Assembly (NCBI GenBank): GCA_020444985.1
Contig: JAGRHK010000107.1
Span: 1 to 6,246 of the forward strand
Direction of reading: 5' to 3'
Origin: Candidatus Competibacteraceae bacterium
Lineage (GTDB): Bacteria; Pseudomonadota; Gammaproteobacteria; Competibacterales; Competibacteraceae
Length of the DNA stretch: 6,246 nucleotides
The position numbers were made by a program, and so were the translations under genes. Positions within the stretch are counted from its first letter, which is position 1. Every line of letters starts with the position of its first letter. Positions 1 through 5,952 of this stretch are shown in pieces. The notes below the pieces were generated by a model, which searched no databases, had not been told where the DNA came from, and saw nothing but the letters and a program-made list of their open reading frames with translations.

Positions 1-513
1 GATAAACCACCGATTCTTTTTATTCGACTGTCTCGCAATTCATTAGTAGAAAACGATTTTTTTGACTGGTTGGTCAAGCGCTTCAAGGAAAGCCGGCTGG
101 ACCCACACCTGCTGGTGTTTGAGATCAAGGAGGATGACGCGGATGAAACCTTTGAAGAGGCTCGGTTATTGCATGTACGTCTGCGGGAGTTGAGTTGTGG
201 CCTGGCGCTGTCCCATTTTGGGGGCAAGCCGCACTCCGAACGTCTGCTCGGAGAACTCGCGCCGGACTATATCAAGCTGGATGGCAGCCTGATCGAACGA
301 TTGGCCAAGGCGAAAGATGAAAACAGCCGGCATGCGATGGCGCAACTCACCAAGCGGGCTCATGAACTCAACACGCGGGTTGTGGCCGCTGGAGTGATGA
401 CTGCGCCACAAATGGCCAGCATCTGGCAATTTGGCGTCACGTTAGTACAAGGCAACATGGTGGCGGAAGCCAGCGAGCATATGGACTTCGACTTTCGTCA
501 ATATGCGGGGTGA
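1..513 (+). CDS. C-terminal part of a degenerate EAL-domain (FimX-like) c-di-GMP protein, 5'-truncated
   Basis: The frame is open from base 1 to a TGA at 511-513, so the gene begins upstream of the window; the internal TTG at 70 is not a convincing start. The 170 visible residues follow the second half of an EAL phosphodiesterase fold: FEIKEDDA matches the strand normally carrying L-E-x-T-E, DYIKLDGSLI matches the K-x-D-x-S-F/L segment, and VTLVQGNMVAEAS matches the Q-G-y/f-x-x-x-P region. Key catalytic positions are lost. The usual DDFG is SHFG here, and the usual A-E-G-V-E is AAGVM, so two metal ligands and the catalytic glutamate are missing. The EAL signature itself lies outside the window. 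The ending EHMDFDF resembles the M-x-Y/F-D-F tail of FimX-type proteins (from memory). I infer a non-catalytic c-di-GMP receptor or scaffold, possibly for type IV pili. The EAL assignment is firm; the FimX role is tentative. Confidence 0.85.
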   Translation, partial: DKPPILFIRLSRNSLVENDFFDWLVKRFKESRLDPHLLVFEIKEDDADETFEEARLLHVRLRELSCGLALSHFGGKPHSERLLGELAPDYIKLDGSLIERLAKAKDENSRHAMAQLTKRAHELNTRVVAAGVMTAPQMASIWQFGVTLVQGNMVAEASEHMDFDFRQYAG

Positions 514-583
514 TCAGGGCGCGTAGAGAGTGATGCTTTCGCCACATGCCCCTGTTTCGTCATCGCGTTATTCTATCATTTCC

Positions 584-1468
584 CTACCCTTCCTGGCGCA
601 GTGCAGCGATCCGCTCTTCCAGCGGCGGATGCGTCATCAGCAGCTTGCGCAGCCCCTCACCCAAACCGCCGTTGATGCCAAACGCCGCCATCTGCGAAGG
701 TAATTGTGAGGGTTCGTGCAGTTGTCGCAGCCGCTCTAATGCGGCAATCATCTTGCTGCGACCCGCCAGCCGCGCGCCGCCGGCGTCAGCGTGAAATTCA
801 CGCTGACGGCTGAACCCCATGACCACCAGCGAAGCCAGAAAGCCGAATACGATTTCCATGATAAAGCTGGTGATGTAGTAGCCAATGCCAGGGCCGCGAT
901 ATTCTCCGCCTCTGGAGAGCGTCTGATCCACCAGATAGCCCACGACCCGCGATAACGCGATCACGAAGGTATTAAGCACGCCCTGAATCAAGGTGAGCGT
1001 CACCATATCGCCATTGGCCACATGACTGACCTCGTGACCGAGCACCGCCTCGGCTTCCTCAGTGCTCATTTGTTGCATTAGACCCGTGCTGACGGCCACC
1101 AGCGCATGATCGCGGCTCGCGCCGGTAGCGAATGCGTTGGGTTCCGGCGAGCTGTAAATGGCGACTTCGGGCATCCCGATTCCGGCATTCTGAGCCTGAC
1201 GGCGCACAGTTTCCACCAGCCATAATTCGGTCTGGGTGTGCGGTTGCTCGATGACCTGAGCGCCGACGGACCTTTTCGCGATCCATTTTGACATGAGCAA
1301 TGAGATGAAAGAACCGCCCACGCCAAAAATAGCTGAAAAAATCAACAGGCTGGTAATATTGAGACCGGTTCCGACCAGAAGGCGGTCGACGCCAAGCAGC
1401 CGGCTAGTAATACCGAGCAGTACGATCACTGCCAGATTAGTAGCGACAAACAACAAAATGCGTTTCAT
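584..1468 (-). CDS. htpX: HtpX, membrane-embedded zinc metalloprotease (M48B)
   Basis: HtpX is an inner-membrane zinc endopeptidase that, with FtsH, degrades damaged membrane proteins under envelope or heat stress. The 294-residue product matches the usual length of about 290. Hydrophobic segments lie near residues 4-24, 37-58, 157-181 and 195-219. The zinc site H-E-x-x-H is at 145-149 (HEVSH), and the third ligand is probably E224 in REFHAD. The segment around 108-120 (SPEPNAFATG) and the C-terminal THPPLEERI at 279-287 are family hallmarks. The ATG at 1468 is preceded by AGGA (1476-1479) with a 7-base spacer, and the stop is TAG. It lies 85 bases after queA on the same strand but has its own promoter-like sequence, so it is probably transcribed independently. 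It converges with the EAL gene, with 70 bases between the two and no clear hairpin. Nothing in the protein looks broken. Confidence 0.97.
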   Translation of the reverse strand: MKRILLFVATNLAVIVLLGITSRLLGVDRLLVGTGLNITSLLIFSAIFGVGGSFISLLMSKWIAKRSVGAQVIEQPHTQTELWLVETVRRQAQNAGIGMPEVAIYSSPEPNAFATGASRDHALVAVSTGLMQQMSTEEAEAVLGHEVSHVANGDMVTLTLIQGVLNTFVIALSRVVGYLVDQTLSRGGEYRGPGIGYYITSFIMEIVFGFLASLVVMGFSRQREFHADAGGARLAGRSKMIAALERLRQLHEPSQLPSQMAAFGINGGLGEGLRKLLMTHPPLEERIAALRQEG

Positions 1469-1499
1469 GGCAGCGTCCTATGAGAATGATATTGACGAC

Positions 1500-1527
1500 T
1501 TTATAGCCGCTCGCATGAGAATTTCAA
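1500..1527 (-). promoter_or_regulatory. Predicted sigma-70 promoter of htpX
   Basis: On the minus strand, TTGAAA (1522-1527) and TATAAA (1500-1505) are separated by 16 bases. Each hexamer matches the -35 or -10 consensus at 5 of 6 positions. The expected start point near 1493 gives a leader of about 25 bases that includes the AGGA ribosome site. No CpxR or sigma-32 type site was recognised. Read by eye only. Confidence 0.6.
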
Positions 1528-1553
1528 GACGTCGCCATCAAGCTCTTCAAAGG

Positions 1554-2687
1554 TCAGGAGTGAGAGGAGCTGATCAACATCGCGTCACCGTAGCTGAAGA
1601 ACCGATAGCGCTGTTCAACCGCGTGGCGATAGGCGTTCAGAATGTGCTCGCGTCCGGCGAAAGCCGCAACGAGCATCAGCAGGGTCGATTCCGGCAGATG
1701 AAAATTGGTAATCAGCGCATCCACGCTGCGAAAGCGGTAACCGGGGTAAATAAAAATCCGGGTTTCGCCGCTCCACGGTTGCGGCATACCCGTCTCGCCA
1801 GCAGCGGTTTCCAGCGCCCTGACGACCGTGGTGCCGACGGCGACGACTCGTCCGCCGCGCGCCCGGGTCTCCTGAATTTTTTTACAAGCCGCCGCGCTGA
1901 CCGCAATCCACTCGGCGTGCATTCTATGCTCTTCAAGGCGCTCCGCCCGCAGCGGTTGAAACGTGCCAGCGCCGACGTGCAAGGTAATAAAGGTTTGTTC
2001 GACCCCTCGTTCGGCCAGTTGATCAAGCAGGGACTGGTCAAAATGCAAGCCGGCTGTGGGCGCAGCCACGGCTCCAGGTTGACAGGCGTAGATCGTCTGA
2101 TAACGCCACCGATCTTCCTCGGTCGGTTCACGAGTGATATAAGGCGGCAGGGGAATACGGCCCTGCTGCTCCAGCAGCGTCAGCCAAGATTGACCGTCGT
2201 TCATGCGGATTTCGAACAGATCACCGTGACGATCCAGGACGGTCGCGGTAAATCCGGCGTCGAATTGTAATTCTCCACCCGGTTTGGGCGTCTTGCTGGC
2301 CCGGAGTTGGACGAGCGCCCGCTGTTCGTCCAGCAGCCGCTCAACTAGCAATTGAAATCGTCCGCCGCTAGCCTTGCGTCCAAACAACCGGGCTGGAATC
2401 ACGCGCGTGTTGTTAAAGATCAGCAGATCGCCAGGGCGCAACAATCCCGATAGATCGCGAAACCAGCGGTCGCTGAACTGGCCGCTCACACCGTTCAGAG
2501 TCAACAATCGGCTGGCGCTGCGTTGCGGTAGTGGATGCTGGGCAATCAGTTCCGGTGGCAAGTCATAATGGAAATCCTGCCGCCGCAGCGTGGGCGCCGA
2601 TGTCGCCGGAGCGAACTCGATGGACTTCTTCACTCCAGCATGGGTCACCGTGGAACCCTGATGCTTGTCTAAACTCTGATTGATCAT
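1554..2687 (-). CDS. queA: QueA, S-adenosylmethionine:tRNA ribosyltransferase-isomerase
   Basis: QueA transfers and isomerises the ribosyl part of SAM onto preQ1 at position 34 of tRNAs with GUN anticodons, giving epoxyqueuosine in the cytoplasm. Family motifs run along the whole protein: RRQDFHYDLPPELIAQ (35-50), RPGDLLIFNNTRVIPARL (84-101), YQTIYA (196-201), AVAAPTAGLHF (206-216), TLHVGAGTFQPLR (235-247), AVGTTVVRALE (283-293) and ITNFHLPESTLLMLV (326-340). The core from about residue 34 is 344 residues, the usual full length. The ATG at 2687 therefore adds some 33 unusual residues. An AGGGTGG stretch 7 bases upstream could serve this ATG. An in-frame GTG at 2648 (AGGG, 7-base spacer) is an alternative that shortens the extension to about 20 residues. 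The usual partners tgt and yajC are not adjacent. The function is secure; the exact start is not. Confidence 0.96.
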   Translation of the reverse strand: MINQSLDKHQGSTVTHAGVKKSIEFAPATSAPTLRRQDFHYDLPPELIAQHPLPQRSASRLLTLNGVSGQFSDRWFRDLSGLLRPGDLLIFNNTRVIPARLFGRKASGGRFQLLVERLLDEQRALVQLRASKTPKPGGELQFDAGFTATVLDRHGDLFEIRMNDGQSWLTLLEQQGRIPLPPYITREPTEEDRWRYQTIYACQPGAVAAPTAGLHFDQSLLDQLAERGVEQTFITLHVGAGTFQPLRAERLEEHRMHAEWIAVSAAACKKIQETRARGGRVVAVGTTVVRALETAAGETGMPQPWSGETRIFIYPGYRFRSVDALITNFHLPESTLLMLVAAFAGREHILNAYRHAVEQRYRFFSYGDAMLISSSHS

Positions 2688-2713
2688 TCCGTTGCCACCC
2701 TGTGGATATTGAA

Positions 2714-3469
2714 ATGCATAGAACCCTACTGATGATTGCTGTCCTGTATGCCGCTGGCAGTCTGGCTGCCGAAACTCCGAGTTCCGAACCAGCCGCGCCG
2801 GCGCTGGGCGTGGTTCCTGTGGCCATCAAACAACCGGATCTGACGAAGTTACAAGCGGCTGTTGATGGCGAGCAACCGGACAGCGTGACTCCAACCGCTA
2901 TTTCCGGTCTGTTTGAAGTTGTTCTCGGCGGTCAGGTCTTTTATTTGAGCGAGGATGGCCGATTTGTTCTGCAAGGCGATCTGCTAGACCTGAATTCTCG
3001 CGCTAATTTGACCGATCTCCGACGGAGCGAACTACGTGGCAAAGCGCTTGAAGCGATCGATGAAAAGGATATGGTGGTGTTCGCGCCGAAAACGGCGACA
3101 CGGCATACGGTCACCGTATTTACCGATGTCGACTGTGGCTATTGCCGCAAGATGCATAGTCAGATGGCGGCTTACCTTAAAGAAGGTATCAAGATACGTT
3201 ATTTGATGTTTCCACGCGAGGGGATCAATTCGGATTCATTTAACAAGGCGGTGTCGGTCTGGTGCGCTGATGATCGACAGGACGCGATGACCAAGGCCAA
3301 GCGTGGCGAGCAGCTCGAACGTAAGACTTGTGATAATCCGGTACAGGCGCAATTTGAGCTGGGCCAGAAACTGGGCGTACGCGGAACGCCGAGCATGATC
3401 CTGGAAGATGGGGAAATGATCCCTGGCTACGTGCCACCGGGCCAATTAGCGCAATTATTGATAAGATAA
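2714..3469 (+). CDS. dsbC: DsbC-family periplasmic disulfide isomerase
   Basis: DsbC reshuffles wrong disulfides in periplasmic proteins and is kept reduced by DsbD. The 251-residue product has a short Sec signal (MHR, then hydrophobic LLMIAVLYAAGSLA, likely cut near A18/A19). An N-terminal dimerisation domain covers about 36-105, with the typical GLFEVVLGGQVFYLSEDGRFVLQGDLLDL. A thioredoxin-fold domain follows from about 130. The active site is CGYC (C141, C144), the cis-proline loop is GTP (P226), and C184 and C206 match the second, structural pair of DsbC. A GTG at 2702 is in frame but would add acidic MDIE before the signal, so I chose the ATG at 2714, which has GGA 7 bases upstream. The start lies 26 bases from that chosen for divergent queA, so the two promoters must overlap the neighbouring gene or lie inside a shorter queA. 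DsbG is a less likely alternative. Confidence 0.93.
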   Translation: MHRTLLMIAVLYAAGSLAAETPSSEPAAPALGVVPVAIKQPDLTKLQAAVDGEQPDSVTPTAISGLFEVVLGGQVFYLSEDGRFVLQGDLLDLNSRANLTDLRRSELRGKALEAIDEKDMVVFAPKTATRHTVTVFTDVDCGYCRKMHSQMAAYLKEGIKIRYLMFPREGINSDSFNKAVSVWCADDRQDAMTKAKRGEQLERKTCDNPVQAQFELGQKLGVRGTPSMILEDGEMIPGYVPPGQLAQLLIR

Positions 3470-3505
3470 TCATTGAGCATCTGAAAGCCATACGAAAACT
3501 CTGCA

Positions 3506-3570
3506 AGCCTAGCTACGCGCCATCTAGGCTACGCGCCTCGCCCACTGGCGGGAGAGGCGTTAGGGAAGAG
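3506..3570. repeat. REP-like hairpin cluster between convergent genes
   Basis: Two adjacent hairpins are visible. The first pairs AGCCTAG (3506-3512) with CTAGGCT (3524-3530), a perfect 7-base stem. The second pairs CGCCTC (3534-3539) with GAGGCG (3554-3559), a 6-base stem continued by CCC/GGG after one mismatch (3541-3543 with 3550-3552). In addition, GCTACGCGCC occurs twice as a direct repeat (3512-3521 and 3528-3537). The second hairpin plus the trailing TTAGGG resembles, from memory, the common dispersed proteobacterial palindrome of the form CTCCC-loop-GGGAG followed by G-rich sequence, in a decayed copy. It sits between the ends of dsbC and the redoxin gene. It may act as a bidirectional transcription barrier, although no strong T-tract follows on either strand. 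Confidence 0.6.
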
Positions 3571-3574
3571 CGTA

Positions 3575-4150
3575 TCAATAATCCGGTTCGTTGCCGGTTT
3601 TCCACTTGATATTGCAGCCGATGCTGGGTTTCTGGTCGATGGGAGCGGGTTGACCGGCCAGTACGGCGTCCGCCGCCGCGCGCAGATCAACGCCAGTAAC
3701 AGGAATCGTGTTGCTGGGCCGGCTACCATCGAACTGGCCGCGATAGACCAGTTTGCGGTCGGCGTCGAACAAGAAGAAATCCGGAGTGCAGGCAGCGCGA
3801 TAGGCCTTCACTACCGTTTGGGCTTCATCATAGAGATAAGGGAAGAGGTAACCGAAATTTTTGGCTTCCTCGGCCATTTTTACCGGGCTGTCATCGGGAT
3901 GCTTCGCGACGTCGTTGGCGCTGATGGCGACGATAGCCAAACCCTTGGCCTGATAGTCGCGGGCAAACTGGATCAGCCCCTGGCGGATGTGCTTGACGAA
4001 CGGACAGTGGTTACAGATGACCATGACCAGCAGAGCTGGGGCGCTTTGAAAGTCGTCGAGAGAAACGCTCCTGCCGGTCGCTGGTTCGGGGAGGCTGAAG
4101 TCGGGGGCGAGGACGCCAAGCGGCAGCATGGTGGAAGCAGTTTGAGCCAT
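3575..4150 (-). CDS. Thioredoxin/peroxiredoxin-like (PRX_like1 type) redox protein
   Basis: The 191-residue product has a thioredoxin fold of the AhpC/TSA-redoxin type. APDFSLPEPATGRSVSLDDF (15-34) is the usual N-terminal strand and loop. MVICNHCPFVKHI (43-55) carries the CxxC pair C46/C49. ACTPDFFLFD (120-129) contains a further cysteine, C121, and the likely cis-proline P123. PSIGCNIKWK (175-184) is the conserved C-terminal stretch with C179. No signal peptide is visible, so it is probably cytoplasmic. This combination marks a widespread group of unknown physiological role, thought to be a thiol reductase or peroxidase. The ATG at 4150 has an excellent AAAGGAG (4158-4164) with a 7-base spacer. 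Only 26 bases separate it from the kinase gene upstream on the same strand, so it may be the last gene of that operon. Whether it works with the kinase module is unproven. The family call is strong; the substrate is unknown. Confidence 0.9.
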   Translation of the reverse strand: MAQTASTMLPLGVLAPDFSLPEPATGRSVSLDDFQSAPALLVMVICNHCPFVKHIRQGLIQFARDYQAKGLAIVAISANDVAKHPDDSPVKMAEEAKNFGYLFPYLYDEAQTVVKAYRAACTPDFFLFDADRKLVYRGQFDGSRPSNTIPVTGVDLRAAADAVLAGQPAPIDQKPSIGCNIKWKTGNEPDY

Positions 4151-4176
4151 GAGTGGTCTCCTTTGCGCAGGATGGA

Positions 4177-5091
4177 TTAAATGAGATCATCCGCCAGGGT
4201 GTTGAGTTGCACGACGGCTTGTTCGAGGTCGCCGCCATACTCGAAGGTGTAGCAGTCGCAGGTATCGATGAGGTTGGCCAAAGCCCGGAAGCCCCGCAGC
4301 CCGATCAGATCATAATTGAAAGAATGACCACTCAGCATCACAAAAGCTTGGGTTTTCTCGATGGGACACAGGTTCATGGCAACGCCTTTCCGGTATTCGG
4401 GAAAAACGATCCAACGCGGTTTAGCGAGTTCCTGATCACGTTCAATACTGTCAGTTGGCGGGCGCAGGTGACAAACCGTGCCTTTGCGAGTTTTAGGATA
4501 TTCCGGCCCCATCACAGCATTGGGCGCAAAATCGCGAAAGACCGCGATAGATTCATTCTTGAGGGGAATCAGGCGAGGAAAGGGCGCCAACAAGCCATCC
4601 TGAGGCCGAACCAATCCAAATTCGTCAGATAAAAGACGCCAACCACGCTGGCATAGCGCCGCTGTTAGGGTGCTTTTGCCGGAACCGGGCCAAGCGGGCA
4701 ATATCAATGTTTGGTTGTTTTTTTCAATAACCCCTGCATGGAGCATCAAGTAATGATGAGCATGGGTTGCCACGCACCAGTTCAGGCCCCATTCCAGAAA
4801 AGGTAGGGCCGTATCGCGTGGGAAGGGTTGGAAAGGCGCTTTATCGCCGACAAAAAACTGAACTTGCGGTTGCCAGGGACGAAGCCAGTGCGCATGGCGC
4901 ACAAGATCGATATGAAAATCGGCAAATTCACTGACCGACCATGCATAATCAGCATACATACGTCGGATAAGCTCAGTGAACTCGGATAAATCGCTGTGTA
5001 ACCGGAAATGAAAGGGGCCGATTCTAAAGCAAAGTCCGTTAATACAAGAATACCCTCGCTGAACAGCGTGGGCAGCTTCCGCGAACTTCAC
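4177..5091 (-). CDS. HprK-related kinase (HPr-rel-A system kinase A type)
   Basis: The 304-residue protein matches the family I know as HprK-related kinase A. Visible signs are RIGPFHFRL near 23-31, YADY (46-49), PFLEWGLNWCVATHAHHYLMLHAGVIE (97-123), a Walker A loop AWPGSGKST (133-141), LLSDEFGL (153-160), PLKNESI (176-182) and KGTVCHLRPP (203-212). In true HPr kinase a conserved histidine sits about twenty residues before the Walker lysine and an acidic pair follows downstream. H118, K139 and D156/E157 occupy comparable places, so nucleotide binding and phosphotransfer are likely; this alignment is by eye. The phosphoacceptor is unknown, and no HPr or other PTS gene is in the window. The start is GTG at 5091, overlapping the PqqD-like stop as GTGA, with GGAG (5097-5100) 5 bases upstream. 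This tight coupling suggests the two proteins act together. The family call is strong; the biochemical role is inferred. Confidence 0.92.
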   Translation of the reverse strand: MKFAEAAHAVQRGYSCINGLCFRIGPFHFRLHSDLSEFTELIRRMYADYAWSVSEFADFHIDLVRHAHWLRPWQPQVQFFVGDKAPFQPFPRDTALPFLEWGLNWCVATHAHHYLMLHAGVIEKNNQTLILPAWPGSGKSTLTAALCQRGWRLLSDEFGLVRPQDGLLAPFPRLIPLKNESIAVFRDFAPNAVMGPEYPKTRKGTVCHLRPPTDSIERDQELAKPRWIVFPEYRKGVAMNLCPIEKTQAFVMLSGHSFNYDLIGLRGFRALANLIDTCDCYTFEYGGDLEQAVVQLNTLADDLI

Positions 5092-5372
5092 CTCGACTCC
5101 GGTTCAATCAGACCCAAATCATCCAACAAGCTTAAGGTTTGGTGGAGATAGTCGGTGACCTCAGCATCGAACTCAAGGTCGCCATAGATGCTGATCAGCC
5201 GTTCACTCAATTCAGCAAAATCAAGCGACTGATCCTTCAGGAGGGAGAGAATATCCACAGCAAAGGGCGTTAATTGGTGAGTCTGGGCTGAATGCGCGTT
5301 GAAGAGGACAAACTTTTCGACATCCCAATGACGCCAATAATGCTGACGACCATTATGAATTCGCCATCGCAT
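5088..5372 (-). CDS. PqqD-family peptide chaperone of the HPr-rel-A type
   Basis: This 94-residue protein has the size and pattern of PqqD/RRE proteins, which are small winged-helix-like domains that bind leader peptides and present them to modifying enzymes. The beginning MRWRIHNGRQHYWRHWDVEKFVLFN (1-25) resembles the HPr-rel-A subgroup. It is followed by THQLTPFAVDILSLL (31-45), which matches the PqqD signature of a hydroxyl/His-containing strand and then an A-x-x-I-L-x-L-L helix. The end LLDDLGLIEPES (82-93) is the typical terminal helix. The ATG at 5372 is 11 bases after the stop of the small signal-bearing gene and has only a poor ribosome site, so it may rely on translational coupling. 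The downstream kinase gene overlaps its stop. No pqqA, pqqB, pqqC or pqqE is nearby, so a role in PQQ synthesis is unlikely. The small protein encoded just upstream is the obvious candidate ligand, but that is inference. Confidence 0.88.
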   Translation of the reverse strand: MRWRIHNGRQHYWRHWDVEKFVLFNAHSAQTHQLTPFAVDILSLLKDQSLDFAELSERLISIYGDLEFDAEVTDYLHQTLSLLDDLGLIEPESR

Positions 5373-5383
5373 GTTCTGAACAG

Positions 5384-5746
5384 CTAATTAAAAGAAGCCC
5401 AGCAACTATTGCTTGTCACATTCATGGCTGTTTGATAATCAACTGCTTGAAACTGACCATAAAGATCATAATAGCCTAATGCATCTACCCCAGAATCATC
5501 AACCCCCCATTGCAAGGGTAATCCTCGTGAATCGACCCAAGCAATGCTATCCCCTCTGGTAGGCGTCTGCGGTAGTTTATCATTACAGGTCAAACTCGTT
5601 GCCGCCATTAACCTTCCACTCATCAGGGTCATCACCGCCGGCGTCGCCAGCATCGCACCCTTCACCAATCGTCGCCGCCCCTTGGAAGGCCCAGCATTTG
5701 CCACAGTGTCCACACGGGCCACTTGCTTATCATCATGCTCGGTCAT
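5384..5746 (-). CDS. Small Tat-like signal protein ending SCWASFN; candidate substrate of the adjacent module
   Basis: I do not recognise a named family for this 120-residue protein. It has a polar N-terminus (1-22). A twin-arginine-like motif RRRLVK (24-29) follows, resembling RRxFLK with L and V at the hydrophobic positions. Next come a hydrophobic stretch GAMLATPAVMTLMSGRLMA (30-48) and a likely cut near A48/A49. The predicted mature part of about 72 residues begins ATSLTC, is rich in aromatic, Asp and Gly residues (IAWVD, LQWGVDDSG, LGYYDLYGQF), and has only two cysteines, C54 and C115, near its two ends. The last residues are SNSCWASFN. I recall similar RRR-x-L-K...SGxxxA-x-x-S small proteins beside HprK-related kinases, but cannot verify this here. 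The start at 5746 is fixed by AGGAG (5754-5758) with a 7-base spacer; a longer frame to 5851 has no ribosome site. It is the first gene of a probable operon. It could be a modified, exported peptide or a small surface protein. Confidence 0.85.
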   Translation of the reverse strand: MTEHDDKQVARVDTVANAGPSKGRRRLVKGAMLATPAVMTLMSGRLMAATSLTCNDKLPQTPTRGDSIAWVDSRGLPLQWGVDDSGVDALGYYDLYGQFQAVDYQTAMNVTSNSCWASFN

Positions 5747-5812
5747 TATTCGGCTCCTAAGCACTGTACCGCTCCAGAACGGCAGGCTAAAGTTAATTGA
5801 TTCAAAGAATTT

Positions 5813-5829
5813 AGCAAAAATAATGCCAA
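5813..5829 (-). promoter_or_regulatory. Candidate sigma-54 (RpoN) -24/-12 promoter of the small-protein operon
   Basis: On the minus strand the sequence TTGGCATTATTTTTGCT fits the consensus YTGGCACGNNNNTTGCW with two mismatches. The invariant GG (5826-5827) and GC (5814-5815) are exactly 10 bases apart. The predicted start point near 5802 gives a leader of about 55 bases to the ATG at 5746. No comparably good sigma-70 site was seen in this stretch. The AT-rich background makes a partial chance match possible, but the GG/GC spacing and flanks are all correct. Confidence 0.6.
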
Positions 5830-5853
5830 TTCCATTAAACAGTACAATCATTT

Positions 5854-5877
5854 GTTATTGAATAACTTTTGATCAAA
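5854..5877. promoter_or_regulatory. Two adjacent palindromes, candidate regulator-binding sites
   Basis: GTTATTGAATAAC (5854-5866) is a perfect 6-1-6 inverted repeat. One base later, TTTGATCAAA (5868-5877) is a perfect 10-base palindrome. They lie 24 to 50 bases upstream of the sigma-54 -24 element and about 35 to 60 bases before the extended -10 of the divergent gene. They could therefore serve as operators or an activator site for either side. Short AT-rich palindromes also arise by chance, and no known operator consensus was recognised. Confidence 0.35.
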
Positions 5878-5911
5878 TCTCAAAACGGCCCAACATCTCG
5901 ACTGTAAAATT

Positions 5912-5920
5912 TGCCATAAT
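5912..5920 (+). promoter_or_regulatory. Possible extended -10 promoter of the nucleotidyltransferase gene
   Basis: TGCCATAAT reads as an extended -10 element: TG, one base, then CATAAT, which matches TATAAT at 5 of 6 positions. No good -35 hexamer lies 17 bases upstream (AACATC), as is tolerated in extended -10 promoters. The predicted start point near 5927 would give a leader of about 26 bases before the ATG at 5953. Confidence 0.4.
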
Positions 5921-5952
5921 CTCGATGCTCGTTTAAACCGGATTTTTACAAC

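Noticed and set aside
514..583. Possible terminator between the EAL gene and htpX
   Set aside because: Only a 4-base GATG/CATC pairing with a long loop and no T-tract was found, so no terminator is called.
1293..2270. Long 325-codon open frame on the plus strand
   Set aside because: It lies antisense across the 5' part of htpX and most of queA, both of which have full family motifs. The translation is rich in Arg/Ser/Ala with no recognisable domain, as expected from a shadow frame.
2702..2713. GTG start for dsbC four codons earlier
   Set aside because: It would place acidic residues (Asp, Glu) before the signal peptide. The ATG at 2714 gives a normal short basic n-region.
3650..4180. 176-codon open frame on the plus strand
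   Set aside because: It is antisense to the clearly conserved redoxin-like gene and shows no domain or ribosome site of its own.
4153..4632. 159-codon open frame on the plus strand
   Set aside because: It is antisense to the C-terminal half of the HprK-related kinase, whose motifs are continuous through the region.
5747..5851. Upstream extension of the small protein by 35 residues
   Set aside because: The ATG at 5851 lacks a ribosome site, and the extension would run through the candidate sigma-54 promoter. AGGAG sits exactly 7 bases before the ATG at 5746.
5544..5861. 105-codon open frame on the plus strand
   Set aside because: It covers the small signal-bearing gene and its leader in antisense. 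The minus-strand gene has a strong ribosome site and a sensible signal peptide, whereas this frame has neither.
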